From: Rhipidocladum racemiflorum
Lineage: Eukaryota > Streptophyta > Magnoliopsida > Poales > Poaceae
Direction: 5' to 3'
Assembly (NCBI GenBank): GCA_036346355.1
Contig: CM070588.1
Coordinates: forward strand, 14,059,914-14,123,913
DNA: 64,000 bases
Shown one piece after another: positions 21,479 to 31,356 of this stretch. The notes below the pieces were generated by a model that was given only the letters and a program-made list of their open reading frames with translations, was not told the DNA's origin and ran no database searches. The position numbers and the translations under genes are program-made. How positions within the stretch are numbered: the stretch's first letter is position 1; every line of letters starts with the position of its first letter.

Positions 21479-22405
21479 GACCGTTGGATCAAGATCCAAC
21501 GGTCGAGATCAAGTCACGTCGCCCAAGCCGTGTGCACTGAGCCCTCGCACGTGGCCATTGGATCTTGATCCAATGGCCCATGTTGCGCCATGTCACCCAA
21601 TCCGAATGCGATTCGGATTCCGCCGCCGCAGCCGGGTGGTCCTCGGTCTCCGCGATATTCACGGAAGCCAAGGCCCCTATTTAATGAGCCGCCGCCACCG
21701 TGTAGCCCTCTTCTGTGCGCACCCGTAGCCCAAACTCACCGAGGTCAAGCCGCCGTAGTCGCATCGCAATCGCTCGCCGTAGTTGGTCGTGCGTTCCGCC
21801 GCGGTTTCGTGTTGTTTCCACCGCCGTCGCCGTCATCGAGCCTAGATCTGGAACCGCAAGGACAAGGCGCACCTAGAGGTACCACCCACTTCGCCAGAGA
21901 CGCACGGAAACACCGTTGGCTAGGTCGTCGTCCCCAACTCCGGTGACCTAGCTCCGCCGCACGCCATCGCCGAACTCGCAAGCTCTCTCCATCGTCCGAT
22001 CAAGATCGTGCGGCTCAGGTTCGTCCACGTCACCCCGCAGCGAATCCACGTTGCGGTTTTAGATTCAATCCCAACCGTTGGATCTAGATCCAACAGCTTA
22101 GATGAAGCCATGTAACCCGTAACCGCACCGTGCTTCAATAGATCTCAGCCGTTAGATCTAGATCGTACGGTTAGTGTTAACCACGTGGTAGCGTTAGATG
22201 CATTCTCGGCCGTTCGATCAAAATCAAACGGCTTAGATTTAGCCACGTGTCAGCCACCGGGACATGCCGCGTCACCCTCCGCTGACTGAAACCCGGTCGG
22301 ATCTGGACTGTCCGATCCAAATCGAACGGCCCAGATCAGCCATGTTGTCCACAACGTGCGCGGCCCAGATCCAATCTGGACCGTTGATTTTCAAATCAAC
22401 GGTCC
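21479..22405. promoter_or_regulatory. array of dyads in TK-2 5' LTR
   Basis: Seven inverted repeats in about 930 bp on both sides of the TATA-like box. Perfect ones: 21479-21504 (half-site GACCGTTGGATC, spacer AA), 21553-21578 (half-site GGCCATTGGATC, spacer TT) and 22378-22405 (half-site GGACCGTTGATTT, spacer TC). Imperfect ones lie near 22074, 22146, 22208 and 22302. Half-sites differ between dyads yet each pairs with its own partner. Confidence 0.75.
21676..21685 (+). promoter_or_regulatory. TATA-like box in TK-2 5' LTR
   Basis: CCTATTTAAT, 571 bp into the LTR, at the same place as in TK-1, TK-3 and the TK-2 3' LTR. Confidence 0.55.
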
Positions 22406-22459
22406 GGATCAAGCCATGCATCCGGGAGTTGGACCGGCGCGGTCAGCGCGGTTGCGCCC

Positions 22460-22640
22460 AGTCGGCGCTGACGTCAGCGCGTGACGTCATCGTGGGACCC
22501 GCGTGTCAGTGGCTGCCAAACCGCACGATGACGTCATCTTGACGTCATGCTGACGTCACGGTGGGGCCCACGTGTCAGTACCGTCTGGCTGAGGCACGAT
22601 GACGTCAGCGCTGATGTCATTCGAGTGGCCCCACATGTCA
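22460..22640. promoter_or_regulatory. TGACGTCA cluster in TK-2 5' LTR
   Basis: Six TGACGTCA octamers within about 150 bp, with CACGTGTCAG nearby; one more occurs near 22775. bZIP-type sites by motif knowledge. The cluster lies about 800 bp downstream of the TATA-like box, an odd place for a simple upstream enhancer. Confidence 0.5.
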
Positions 22641-23116
22641 GTGAGACATGTGCTCGTGGACTGGGTCCACGGTGGACCTAGGTCGTGCCGTGGACCGAGT
22701 CCATGGATCGGCTGACGCAATAAATCGATTTTTCAATAGAAAAATAATTCGGTGGAAATTAAAATCCCGTGCTGACGTCATAATCGGATTTTTCAGAACA
22801 AAAATAAATGAATTAATTCGGTTTATTGATTTATTTGAATTTTTAAACTTCGAACGCTTATAACTTTTGCGTTTTAATTCCGATTTGAGTGGTTCAAATT
22901 TCTAAATTTTTATAAAATTGAGATCTACCTAAATATAAATTTTAATTAATTTTTGAATATGAATTTTTTTCTTCTTATATTTATTTAATGAATTCTTTAA
23001 ACTTTAAACAATTATAACTTTTGCATTTTAACTCGATTTGGACAATTCCAGTTTCTAAAAATTTATAAAAATGTGATCTCTCTGTTTATGAACTTTATTT
23101 GAACTTTTGAACACTT

Positions 23117-23332
23117 GTGTGTACTGTTTTATTTATTTATTGCTATTTGCATGCGTTACGATTAGACGTTGAAGTACCCGAAGGCTTCGAAGGTGAAGTG
23201 TTGACCCAAGAGCCAGCTCAAGACCAAGAACAAGTACTCTTTGAAGGCAAGTTGTGCTTTGACCATGTTGATCACATTCATTTGAAATTATGTTGTTTCA
23301 AAATATTGCATGCTAATTTAATTAGAATTTAA
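23117..23332 (+). CDS. conserved acidic micro-ORF in TK-2 LTR (hypothetical)
   Basis: TK-2 copy of the micro-ORF at 2513-2701. It keeps the hydrophobic LFIYCYLHALR and the acidic DVEVPEGFEGEVL and FEGKLCFDHVD core. It has no ATG at the TK-1 position (the first codon here is TTG), and after FDHVD it reads through different residues. Loss of the ATG argues against translation as a free peptide in this copy; the synonymous-only differences in the core argue for past selection or an RNA constraint. Confidence 0.35.
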   Translation: MCTVLFIYCYLHALRLDVEVPEGFEGEVLTQEPAQDQEQVLFEGKLCFDHVDHIHLKLCCFKILHANLIRI

Positions 23333-24002
23333 TTTGTTTAATTCTGGGATTAGTTAATTGCCTAGTTGTTGTATGCCAGCTTGACATAAATAATTGTATG
23401 CCATGAACCCCTTGTCACCCTAGTTGAGGATTAAACAGTTAGGCATTATTAAATTGCCAACATGAGTGTTTAGACCGTTGTAGTATAATGCTTAGACCTG
23501 CCACGTGTACATGATATGATTTTGACAATTACATGTTAACATTGACCTAATGAGATATGGAATGTGTTTTTGAGAAAGTATCATGTGTTATTGACGATGA
23601 TGTTGATGGCACGTGGTGCATGGTAATCAACTGGGGGTTTGATAAATAGTTTTCGACCAGGGCATGTGGCAAGAATGATCGGGTGGGCCAGTTGTGGCAC
23701 CGAGAACGTTGATTTGGTTCTTGCCCTGGTCAACCTAAGGACTTAACCTTGCAAGCCATTGAACTGAGTCAATCGTGCAACCACATGACCGGAGTGGGAC
23801 GGTCATAGTTGAGTAAGTTACTAATAACTTGCATGTGATACGTCGGGTGTCAACTACACCTTTTGTGTAGCTTGAATGGGGAGCGTACCAAGGCTACGGC
23901 ATGGTACCCGTCCAACGGTATGTCGGTCCTATACTTCGCCTCTGTTAAGGGAAGGGATGTGTCGGTGTATTCTACACCAGGGTGACCACTGCACTTTAGT
24001 AG

Positions 24003-24425
24003 AAGCCGCCGCTAGCGGACATGTGGCATCCAGGCCACGCCACTAGCGGTCGGAGAGGTTGCCGTCCAGCGAACAGGTGGCGGCCAGGCCACGTCGCTGA
24101 CGGCAAGCGGTGATCGCCAGCAGGCAGGTGGCGACCAGGCCACGCCGTTGGAGGTCAGCTCAGTGATCGCTAGCGGGAAGGTGGCGACCAGGCCACGCCT
24201 TTGGCGGTCAGCTGAGTGATCGCCAGCAGGAGGGTGGCGACCAAGTCACGCCTTTGGTGGTTAGCTGAGTGATCGCCAGCGGGAAGGTGGCGACTAGGCC
24301 ACGCCTCTGGCGGTCAGCTTAGTGATCACCGGCGGGAAGGTGGCGATCAGGCCATGCCTCTGGCGGTCAGCATCGTGGTCGCCCAGCGGACAGGTGGCGG
24401 TCAGGCCATGCCGCTGGCGCCCAGT
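24003..24425. repeat. tandem repeat in TAT-2 LTR, about 8 units of about 55 bp
   Basis: Each unit holds a small inverted repeat of the type GGTGGCGACCAGGCCACGCC followed by GGCGGTCAGC and GTGATCGCCAGC. The middle units are the most alike. It lies in the presumed U3, upstream of the TATA box. Confidence 0.8.
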
Positions 24426-24472
24426 TCCTGAGGCCACTTAATGGCCCGCACGGCCATTCGAGAGGTCAAAGA

Positions 24473-24682
24473 CATTTAATGCGTGTCGTGCGCATTAAAT
24501 GGGGGTAATGAAGGCCATAGTATGGCGGCGCGTGTTCCCAACGCACGCCATAATGACGAGCGACGTCAGGGTGCAATTTCCCACCCCGGTGGAGCGGGTG
24601 AAGCCGGCAGGCGCGGCGCTCAAGGACGGGGGAGAGGATGTCTGCGCCAGGGCATTAAATGTGTTGCAGGAGCATTTAATGC
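24473..24682. promoter_or_regulatory. paired dyads upstream of TAT-2 TATA
   Basis: CATTTAATGCG (24473-24483) pairs perfectly with CGCATTAAATG (24491-24501) across 7 bp, and GCATTAAATG pairs with CATTTAATGC at about 24652-24682. Two related dyads just upstream of the TATA box look like factor-binding sites; no factor is assigned. Confidence 0.5.
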
Positions 24683-24746
24683 CATGGAGCAGGGTAATGA
24701 GTATAGCTTGCTGTGTAAGCCTCCCATGCGCCCCCGCCATCCCGAG

Positions 24747-24754
24747 TATAAAAG
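24747..24754 (+). promoter_or_regulatory. TATA box of TAT-2 LTR
   Basis: TATAAAAG in a GC-rich setting, about 790 bp into the LTR and 310 bp before its end. Confidence 0.75.
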
Positions 24755-25064
24755 GGAGCCGGGTTGCATGGGAGTAGAGGTTGTTCAATCATTTTCTCTC
24801 AGACTAGACTCTCCGTTCTGGGTAGGCTGGTCTGAGCTCCTTTGGATGGCTGTTCATCTTCCAGCTCCCCCCAAGCATACCAAAATACGAGAGCACAGGA
24901 GTAGGGCTATTACTCTCAGGAGGGCCCGAACCTGACAAAATCCCAGCCTCTTCTTGCATACTTCGCCCTCGATTCTCTCTTATTAGAGCAGTCTCCACGA
25001 AAGCCCCGGTTAGAACTTAGTACACCCCTCGCCGGAAGGGGTCTGTTGGCTCATACGCCGACAG

Positions 25065-25080
25065 TGGCGCGCCAGGTAGG
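25065..25080 (+). promoter_or_regulatory. primer-binding site of TAT-2
   Basis: TGGCGCGCCAGGTAGG one base after the LTR end. This differs from the Met-type PBS of the other elements and resembles the TGGCGC-type sites of Tat-like elements. I do not assign the tRNA. Confidence 0.75.
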
Positions 25081-25155
25081 GGGTTCAGTGGTTAGATTGT
25101 TCTTCCTCCTTCCATCTTCTTGCGAAGTTTGCAAGAAGCTTCGACGGTTACGAGC

Positions 25156-26046
25156 ATGGTGACTTCGGGCTCCAAGCATGATGGTCTCCTCGAGGAGAGC
25201 AGCGCTCGCGGTCGGTCCCGACGCTCACTTAGGGTGTCGGACCCCCCGGGTCCCTCCGCCTAGGGAGGTATGCGTGGTGCTTCTGCGCTAGGAGCCCAGC
25301 CTGTCCGGCGGCGTCTCCTGGTGGGAGACGACACCCCGGCACGAAATCTTCATGCGGCCCGGCTGCTTCTGGATCATCCCCCGGTTGCGCTAGAGGGTGA
25401 AACCCTGGCCGTTCCATGGCTGCGGGACATCGCCCGCCTGGTGGATGCCGCCCAACAGCAGGTAGAGGTGGCAAATCGACCGGAGGTTTCTGATATCGGG
25501 CGGCAGGGCGTGCGTGTGGCTGACGCGCAAGCCTCTAGCCGCACGGCTACAGTTTGTTCTGGTCGTGAGGGCCGGGACAAAGGAAAGGGTGCACCGGTTG
25601 CAGCCCCCTTAAGCACAGGGGGACGTGCACGCGCTCCCACTTCTTCCCGTGGTTCCCCCAAGGCGACGGGGGGCCATGGGGATCTGAGGGCCCGCCTAGA
25701 CGAAAGGAGGTCCCAGCGCGGCGGTGACTTGCGCGACGTCCTTAGGGGGCGCAGTGCAAATGTGTAGCACCACGTGGGCCACCCGATGTCTAGCGGCCAG
25801 GGGAAAACCTCTCCCCTGGTTCCAGGGAGAGCGCAGACTCGCACTCCTCGACCCCGTCTCGGGGCCGAGGGGCGGGCGAGCGGCGTTGCTCCCCCTACAA
25901 CGTTGGATGCCAGGCGTTCTCCCTCCGCCTACGCCAAGCTGCGTGGCCGGAGAGATTTCGCCCCGCGTCCATCGAGAAGTACGATGGCACTACCAACCCA
26001 GAGGAGTTCCTGCAGATTTACACCCATCTGTTTCTGGTGGGGACGA
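25156..26046 (+). pseudogene. gag: TAT-2 gag, broken and cut short
   Basis: Begins at ATG 25156 (MVTSGSKHDGLLEESS), 76 bp after the PBS. A TAG at 25261 interrupts the frame, which then continues to 25767 with the basic DLRARLDERR region. A conserved gag block (EKYDGTTNPEEFLQIYTHLF, about 25974-26035) appears in a different frame, so at least one frameshift lies between. The rest of gag is deleted. Confidence 0.75.
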
Positions 26047-27400
26047 TGGTGATGCTGCTCCAGCCCTTACTCCAGAAGGGGAAGCGGTACCGGTGGAAAC
26101 GCCTGGCCAGGCGGAGTACCCGGGCGGCCACCCTGTGGTCTCCACACTTGACCGGGAAGGCACATGGATGGATCCGATCCTGGCCTACCTGCGAGATCAA
26201 GTGTGCCCCGACGATGATGTGTCAGCAGAGAAGATAGCACGAAAGGCCAAGTGCTATACCCTGGTGGGCGGGGACCTTTACCGCCGGGGTAAAAATGGAA
26301 TTCTTCTGAAGTGCATCACTCGGGAAGAGGGAAGCACTTTGCTCTCTGATATCCGTGGAGGCGTGTGCGGGAGCCATGTTTCAAGTCGAACGATGGTCGG
26401 GAAAGCATTCCGCCAAGGGTTCTATTGGCCAACCGCCCTCCAGGATGCTTGCGAGCTGGTGAGGAAGTGCGAGGCATGCCAGTTCCACGCCAAGCAAATC
26501 CACCGACCAGCCCAAGCTCTGCAAACCATCCCACTCTCATGGCCCTTCGCGGTCTGGGGGCTGGATATCCTGGGCCCGTTCCCGCGGGCCATAGGGGGCT
26601 ACACCCATCTGTTTGTTGCCGTCGACAAGTTTACCAAGTGGGTGGAAGCCAAAGCGGTAAGGACGATAACCGCCGCCGCTGCGATCAAGTTCATACAAGG
26701 TATCTTCGCCCGCTTTGGGGTCGCCAACCGCATCATCACCGACAATGGCCCGCAGTTCGCCAGCGCTGCTTTCTTGGGATTATGTGAAGAGATGGGCACC
26801 AAGGTTTGTTTTGCCTCGGTAGCCCACCCGAGAAGCAATGGCCAAGTCGAGCGGGCCAATGTGATGGTGCTGAAGGGCCTCAAGACCATGGCGTTTGATC
26901 GACTCCACAAGCGTGGAGCCCGATGGACCGAAGAGCTCCCTGCAGTGCTGTGGTCGCTTCGTACCACTCCCAGCCGGGCCACTCGAGAAACTCCCTTCTT
27001 CCTGGTCTACGGCGCAGAGGCAGTTCTACCGTCAGAGTTGGCCTTAGGGTCACCACGCGTGGCAGCGTTCACCGAAGAAGCCCAGGAAGATCAGCGTCGA
27101 GAGGATGTCAACCTCCTGGAAGAAGTGCGAGACCACGCAGCCGTGCGCGCCGCCAGGTACCAACAGAATCTCAGGCGGTACCACGCCACCTGGGTCAGCG
27201 AGAGGACACTGGCAGTGGGCGACCTGGTCTTGTGCAGAATCCAGACGCATGCCGGGTTGCATAAACTATCTCCCCAGTGGGAGGGCCCCTTTAAGGTGGT
27301 CTCAGTCTCTCGTCCCGTGGCGGTCAGGCTGGCCACTGAGGACGGAGAGGAGTTGGTGAACTCCCAGAACATAGAACTTTTGCGCAAGTTCTATCCCTGA
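25724..27400 (+). pseudogene. TAT-2 open frame ending in Tat-type integrase (558 codons)
   Basis: The first 110 or so codons are out of frame with gag and mean nothing. From about 26130 the frame is real pol: PILAYLRDQVCPDDD, KCYTLVGGDLYRRG, then integrase. The catalytic triad is intact: Asp281 (LDILGPFP), Asp340 (ITDNGPQF) and Glu376 (GQVERAN), with 35 residues between the last two. In the zinc region CEACQ is present, but the usual IHEG His reads Arg (DIRGGVCGSHVS). The C-terminal part follows to a TGA at 27400. The integrase half is undamaged, which suggests the deletion is fairly recent. Confidence 0.85.
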
Positions 27401-27925
27401 AAAGGCTGTAAGTACAGGGTTACGCCCCTCGACCAGCTAAGTTGAATCCTCCTCTCCACAGGCTGGTCGTGGGAAGTCTCTGTTTTATCCAATGTCTAGT
27501 CTTTATTCAAAGCAGTTGTCACTTTCGTTCCCTTTTTTGGTTTGCGCCCCGTTGGGCCGTGTCCGCGCACTCGCCCTCAGTACATTAAGGCCCTCTGAGT
27601 TCTCGACGGTAAAAGTTGGCTCACTGGGTGAGCATGGCGTGCAGGGATGGGTGATCAGGTGGTTGGTTTGGCACGGTTCTCAACACGGTCATGACGCTCA
27701 GGGTGTCCCCGTTAGAACCGGCGACTCAAACACCATTACCGAAGGCCTACTGCCCTGCCCCACTTCACCGAGTGTTCGGACCTAAGAGACCGCGAGGATA
27801 ACTGATCTCATAGGGCCCTAATACCCTGAGACCACGACTTTTCGGCACGAGGGATCCGGGCCCTGCATTCCAACTAACCCCTAACGTGCACCGTTGCCTT
27901 TTTTGTTCGCTCAGAACTAGCGTGG
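27401..27925 (+). other. TAT-2 3' untranslated part
   Basis: GC-rich DNA after the integrase stop with no coding signal. It ends at the junction with CV-1 near 27925; no PPT or LTR is seen. Confidence 0.6.
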
Positions 27926-30900
27926 TGGAATGTGTTATTCGACTCTGGCGCTAGCTACTCGTTTGTCTCTGTGGATTTTGTTTTTCGGGCTAGTCTGTCA
28001 GTACAGAGCTTGGGTGATGCCGTGGTGGTTAGTGCATCGCAAGGCTTGATTTCTAGTTCGAGGGTCTCGCTGTCGCTACTTTCGCTAGCCGATGAGGAGT
28101 TCGTGGCGAATTTGGTAGTGATTTCTTTGGAGCCGTTCGATGTCATCCTTGGCATGGATCGCTATCTCGATACCAGCGGTGATTGATTGTGCTTGGAGGA
28201 CAGTTACTTTGCATGCTCCTTCTGGGCAAGAGATAGTTTTCCAGGGGAGTGCTATGCGGCACTCCCTCTCTTTTTTGTGTCAACTATTCCCAAGCTCCCA
28301 GATGTTGAAATCAGGGGTCCTCTGGTCCATGGTTGAGGGTCGAGAGGAAGAGAAGAGTTTGGAGGGCATTGCTATAGTTTGCCGTTATCCGGATGTGTTT
28401 CCAGCTGAGCTTCCGGATTGCCCCCAGGCGGGGAGACTATTTTCCGCATTGATCTTGTTCCTGCATGCAGGCCAATCTATAAAACCCGTCACTGGATGGC
28501 TCCAATAGAACAAGTTGAGTTGAAGAGGCAATTGGATGAACTCCTAGCTAAGGGGTTTATTAGAGTGAGCTCGTCTCCTTGGTCGGCCCCGGTCTTGTTC
28601 GTGGAGAAGAAAGATGGCACCAAGCGGCTATGTGTGGACTACCGGGCGCTCAATCAAGTTACCATTAAGAACAAGTACCCATTGCCTCGTATTGATGATC
28701 TTTTTGATCAATTGAGGGGTGCCAAAGTATTCTCCAAGATCGATCTGCAATCTGGGTATCATCAGTTGCGGATTAAGGAGGAGGATATTGAAAAGACGGC
28801 TTTCAACACGAGGTACGGGCATTTTGAGTTCGTATTCATGTCTTTTGGACTAACGAATGCTCCTGCCGTCTTTATGGAAGCCATGAACAGATGCTCCATG
28901 AATACATGAATATCTTGATGTCTTTATCATCGTTTTCATTGACGACATTCTTATCTATTCGAAGTCCGAGGAGGAGCACGCCATACATCTCGGTCTAGTT
29001 TTGGAAGCTCTTCGTAAGAATCAATTCTATGCCAAACTCAAGAAGTGCGCCTTCTGGTTGTCGGAGGTGAGTTTCCTTGGGCATGTCATCAACCAAAGTG
29101 GTGTCACGGTTGACCCAAAGAAGGTTGCTGCTGTGGTTGAATGGCGAAGACCGTCTAGTGTGACGGAAATCAGGAGTTTTCTTGGGTTGGCAGGTTATTA
29201 TCGGCGTTTCGTGCACAATTTTTCCATCATTGCTAAACCGATGTCAAGGCTCACACAAAAGGGGGTTCCTTTCATCTGGTCAGGGGAATGTGAGGCTAGT
29301 TTCCAGACGCTAAAGAGCAAACTGGTCAATGCACCTATTTTATCCTTACCTGTGAATGGCAAGCGTTATACAGTGTATGCAGATGCCTCCAGGATTGGTT
29401 TGGGTTGTGTGCTCATGCAAGAAGGCTGTGTCATCGCTTATGCTTCAAGACAGTTGAAGACTCATGAACAGAATTATCCCACCCATGACCTCGAGTTAGC
29501 CGCCATGGTTTTTGCCTTGAAATTGTGGAGGCACTATCTTTATGGGGAGTCTTGTGATATTTTCACTGATCATAAGAGCCTCAAATATATTTTCACCCAG
29601 CGGGAGCTGAATCTGCGGCAGCGTAGGTGGTTGGAGTTGATAAAGGACTTTGATGTGTCAATCCAGTATCATCCCGGCAAGGCTAATGTCGTGGCGGATG
29701 CCTTGAGTAGAACGGGTGTCCCCAAGACTGCTTTGCCCTTGGTTGCAGAATTGGAAAGAGGACATGTCACTTATTTGTTTCTTTGAGGTTGCGCAAAATG
29801 AGACTCAGATGATCATTCAGTCTTGCATACCCGAGCGAGTGCATGAGGCTCAGTTGCAGGATCGTTTGCTTCAGGAGGTTCGGCGGAGGATTTCAGAGGG
29901 GAACCCTCGGGAATTCAGTATAGACGAGCATGGTTCTATTCAATTTAGAGGCCGTCTTTGTGTGCCTCAGAAATCGGATGTGAAGATGGACATTCTAAGG
30001 GAAGCCCATAGGACTCCGTATTCCGTTCATCCTGGTGAGACCAAGATGTATCGGGATCTGAAACAGAGTTTTTAGTGGAAGAGGATGAGGATGGATATTG
30101 CCAAGTATGTGGCTTCTTGTGGAGTGTGCCAACAGGTAAAAGCTGAGCATAAGAGACTTGCCTGCATTCTGACCATTGGAAATTCCAGAATGGAAGTGGG
30201 AACACATCACTATGGACTTTGTGATTGGGTTACCAGCTCACCGCTGAGGTAGAGATGCCATTTGGGTGGTTGTGGATAGACTCACTAAGTCCGCACATTT
30301 TATTCCAATGAAGACGACCAATTCGGCACCAGATCTAGTTCCCTTGTACATGAAGGAAGTGCTTAGACTCCATGGTGTGCCCAAATCGATTGTCTCCGAT
30401 CGAGACACTAGATTTGTGTCCCTGTTTTGGCAGAGCTTGCATAGTGCTTTGGGAACAAAACTCTCTCTCAAAGACATCTTTTCATCCTCAGACAGATGGC
30501 CAGTCTGAGCGGACCATCCAGACTCTAGAGGACATGCTTCGAGCGTGTGTTCTTTCTTGGAAGGGAAGTTGGGAGGATCACTTGGCCTTGGTAGAGTTTG
30601 CTTACAATAACAGTTACCAGGCTAGTATTCGAATGGCTCCATTCGAGGCGCTTTGTGGTCGAAAGTGTGTTTCTCCGCTTTGCCGGGATACAGCTTGGTG
30701 AAAAATCATTGCAGGTCCTGATTGGGTTCAACAGACCTTTGAGAAGGTGCAAGAGATACGGCGGAATCTCCTGGTCGCTCAGAGCCGTCAGAAGAGTTAT
30801 GCCGATAACAGGAGACGAGATTTGGAGTTTGTAGTGGGTGATCAAGTCCTTCTCAAGGTATCTCCATCAAAGGGTGTTGTTCGTTTTGGTACCACCGGCA

Positions 30901-31254
30901 AGCTTAGCCTGAGGTACATTGGTCTGTTCCCAGTGGTGGCTCGAGTGGGCAGTTTGGCATACCGTCTGGAGTTGCCAGACTCTTTGAAGGGAGTGCATGA
31001 TGTCTTCCATGTCTCTATGTTACGGAAGTATCTCCATGACCCAGAGCATAAGATTGACTTGGAGCCGATTACAGTTGAGCAAGATTTGACTTTGGAGTGC
31101 CATCCACTTCGAATTTTAGACTCTTCAGAGCGAGTCATGAGGAGAAGGACCATCAGATTTGTGAAAGTTTTGTGGACTAATCAGACTGAACGGGAGGCAA
31201 CTTGGGAACCGGAGGACTAGATGCGGAAGAAGTACCCTGCACTCTTTGAGGATG
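27926..31254 (+). pseudogene. pol: CV-1 pol (PR-RT-RH-INT-chromodomain), frameshifted
   Basis: Protease VLFDSGASYSFVS and VILGMD (27935-28160). RT: KKDGTKRLCVDYRALNQV, SKIDLQSGYHQL, FGLTNAPAVFME, then after a frameshift near 28905 VFIDDILIYSKS. RNase H: VYADASRIGLGCVLM, YPTHDLELAA, DHKSLKYIFTQ, ADALSR. Integrase: SVHPGETKMYRDL, CGVCQQ, MDFVIGLP, SDRDTRF, GQSERTIQ, YNNSYQAS. Tail: EREATWEPED and KKYPALFEDAEG. At least six frameshifts and several stops (TAG at 30073, TGA near 30246, TAG at 31218). It cannot make a polyprotein. Confidence 0.88.
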
Positions 31255-31340
31255 CTGAAGGTAAAGTGTTGATTACCTTTTTGCCTTCCTTTTTTTTTAA
31301 GGTTCCGTAGCAAAGAGGAGTAGATTCGGGGACGAATCCT

Positions 31341-31356
31341 TTTAAGGAGGGGAGAA
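31341..31356 (+). promoter_or_regulatory. polypurine tract of CV-1
   Basis: TTTAAGGAGGGGAGAA directly before the LTR start TGTGATG. The GGGGAGAA-TGTGA junction is shared with the NC family. Confidence 0.8.

Larger units (their letters stand above)
21105..23959 (+). repeat. TK-2 5' LTR, truncated
   Basis: Starts TGTAACACCCC and follows the TK LTR plan: AT-rich start, dyads, TATA-like box (21676-21685), GC-rich leader, more dyads, TGACGTCA cluster, AT-rich stretch, micro-ORF, and the late segment matching TK-1 near 1860-2100. TAT-2 interrupts it at 23960 and the last part never resumes, so the LTR end is lost. Its first 1 kb matches the 3' LTR at 49682 closely. Confidence 0.9.
23960..25063 (+). 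repeat. TAT-2 5' LTR (1104 bp)
   Basis: Starts TGTCGG and ends CCGACA, an exact 6-bp terminal inverted repeat, and is followed by a PBS-like sequence. It contains an eight-unit tandem repeat, two dyads with ATTTAAT or ATTAAAT arms, and a TATA box. Confidence 0.82.
23960..27925 (+). mobile_element. TAT-2: internally deleted Tat-like element, 3' truncated
   Basis: Plus strand: 5' LTR (23960-25063), PBS (25065), start of gag, then directly the integrase end of pol and about 525 bp of 3' sequence. Protease, RT and RNase H are missing: gag breaks near 26046 and pol resumes by about 26130. No 3' LTR is present; at 27926 the sequence passes abruptly into CV-1. It sits in the TK-2 5' LTR. Confidence 0.85.

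Noticed and set aside
24003..24425. CRISPR-like look of the regular repeat
   Set aside because: No distinct repeats and unique spacers; units are degenerate head-to-tail copies in an LTR of a plant retroelement.
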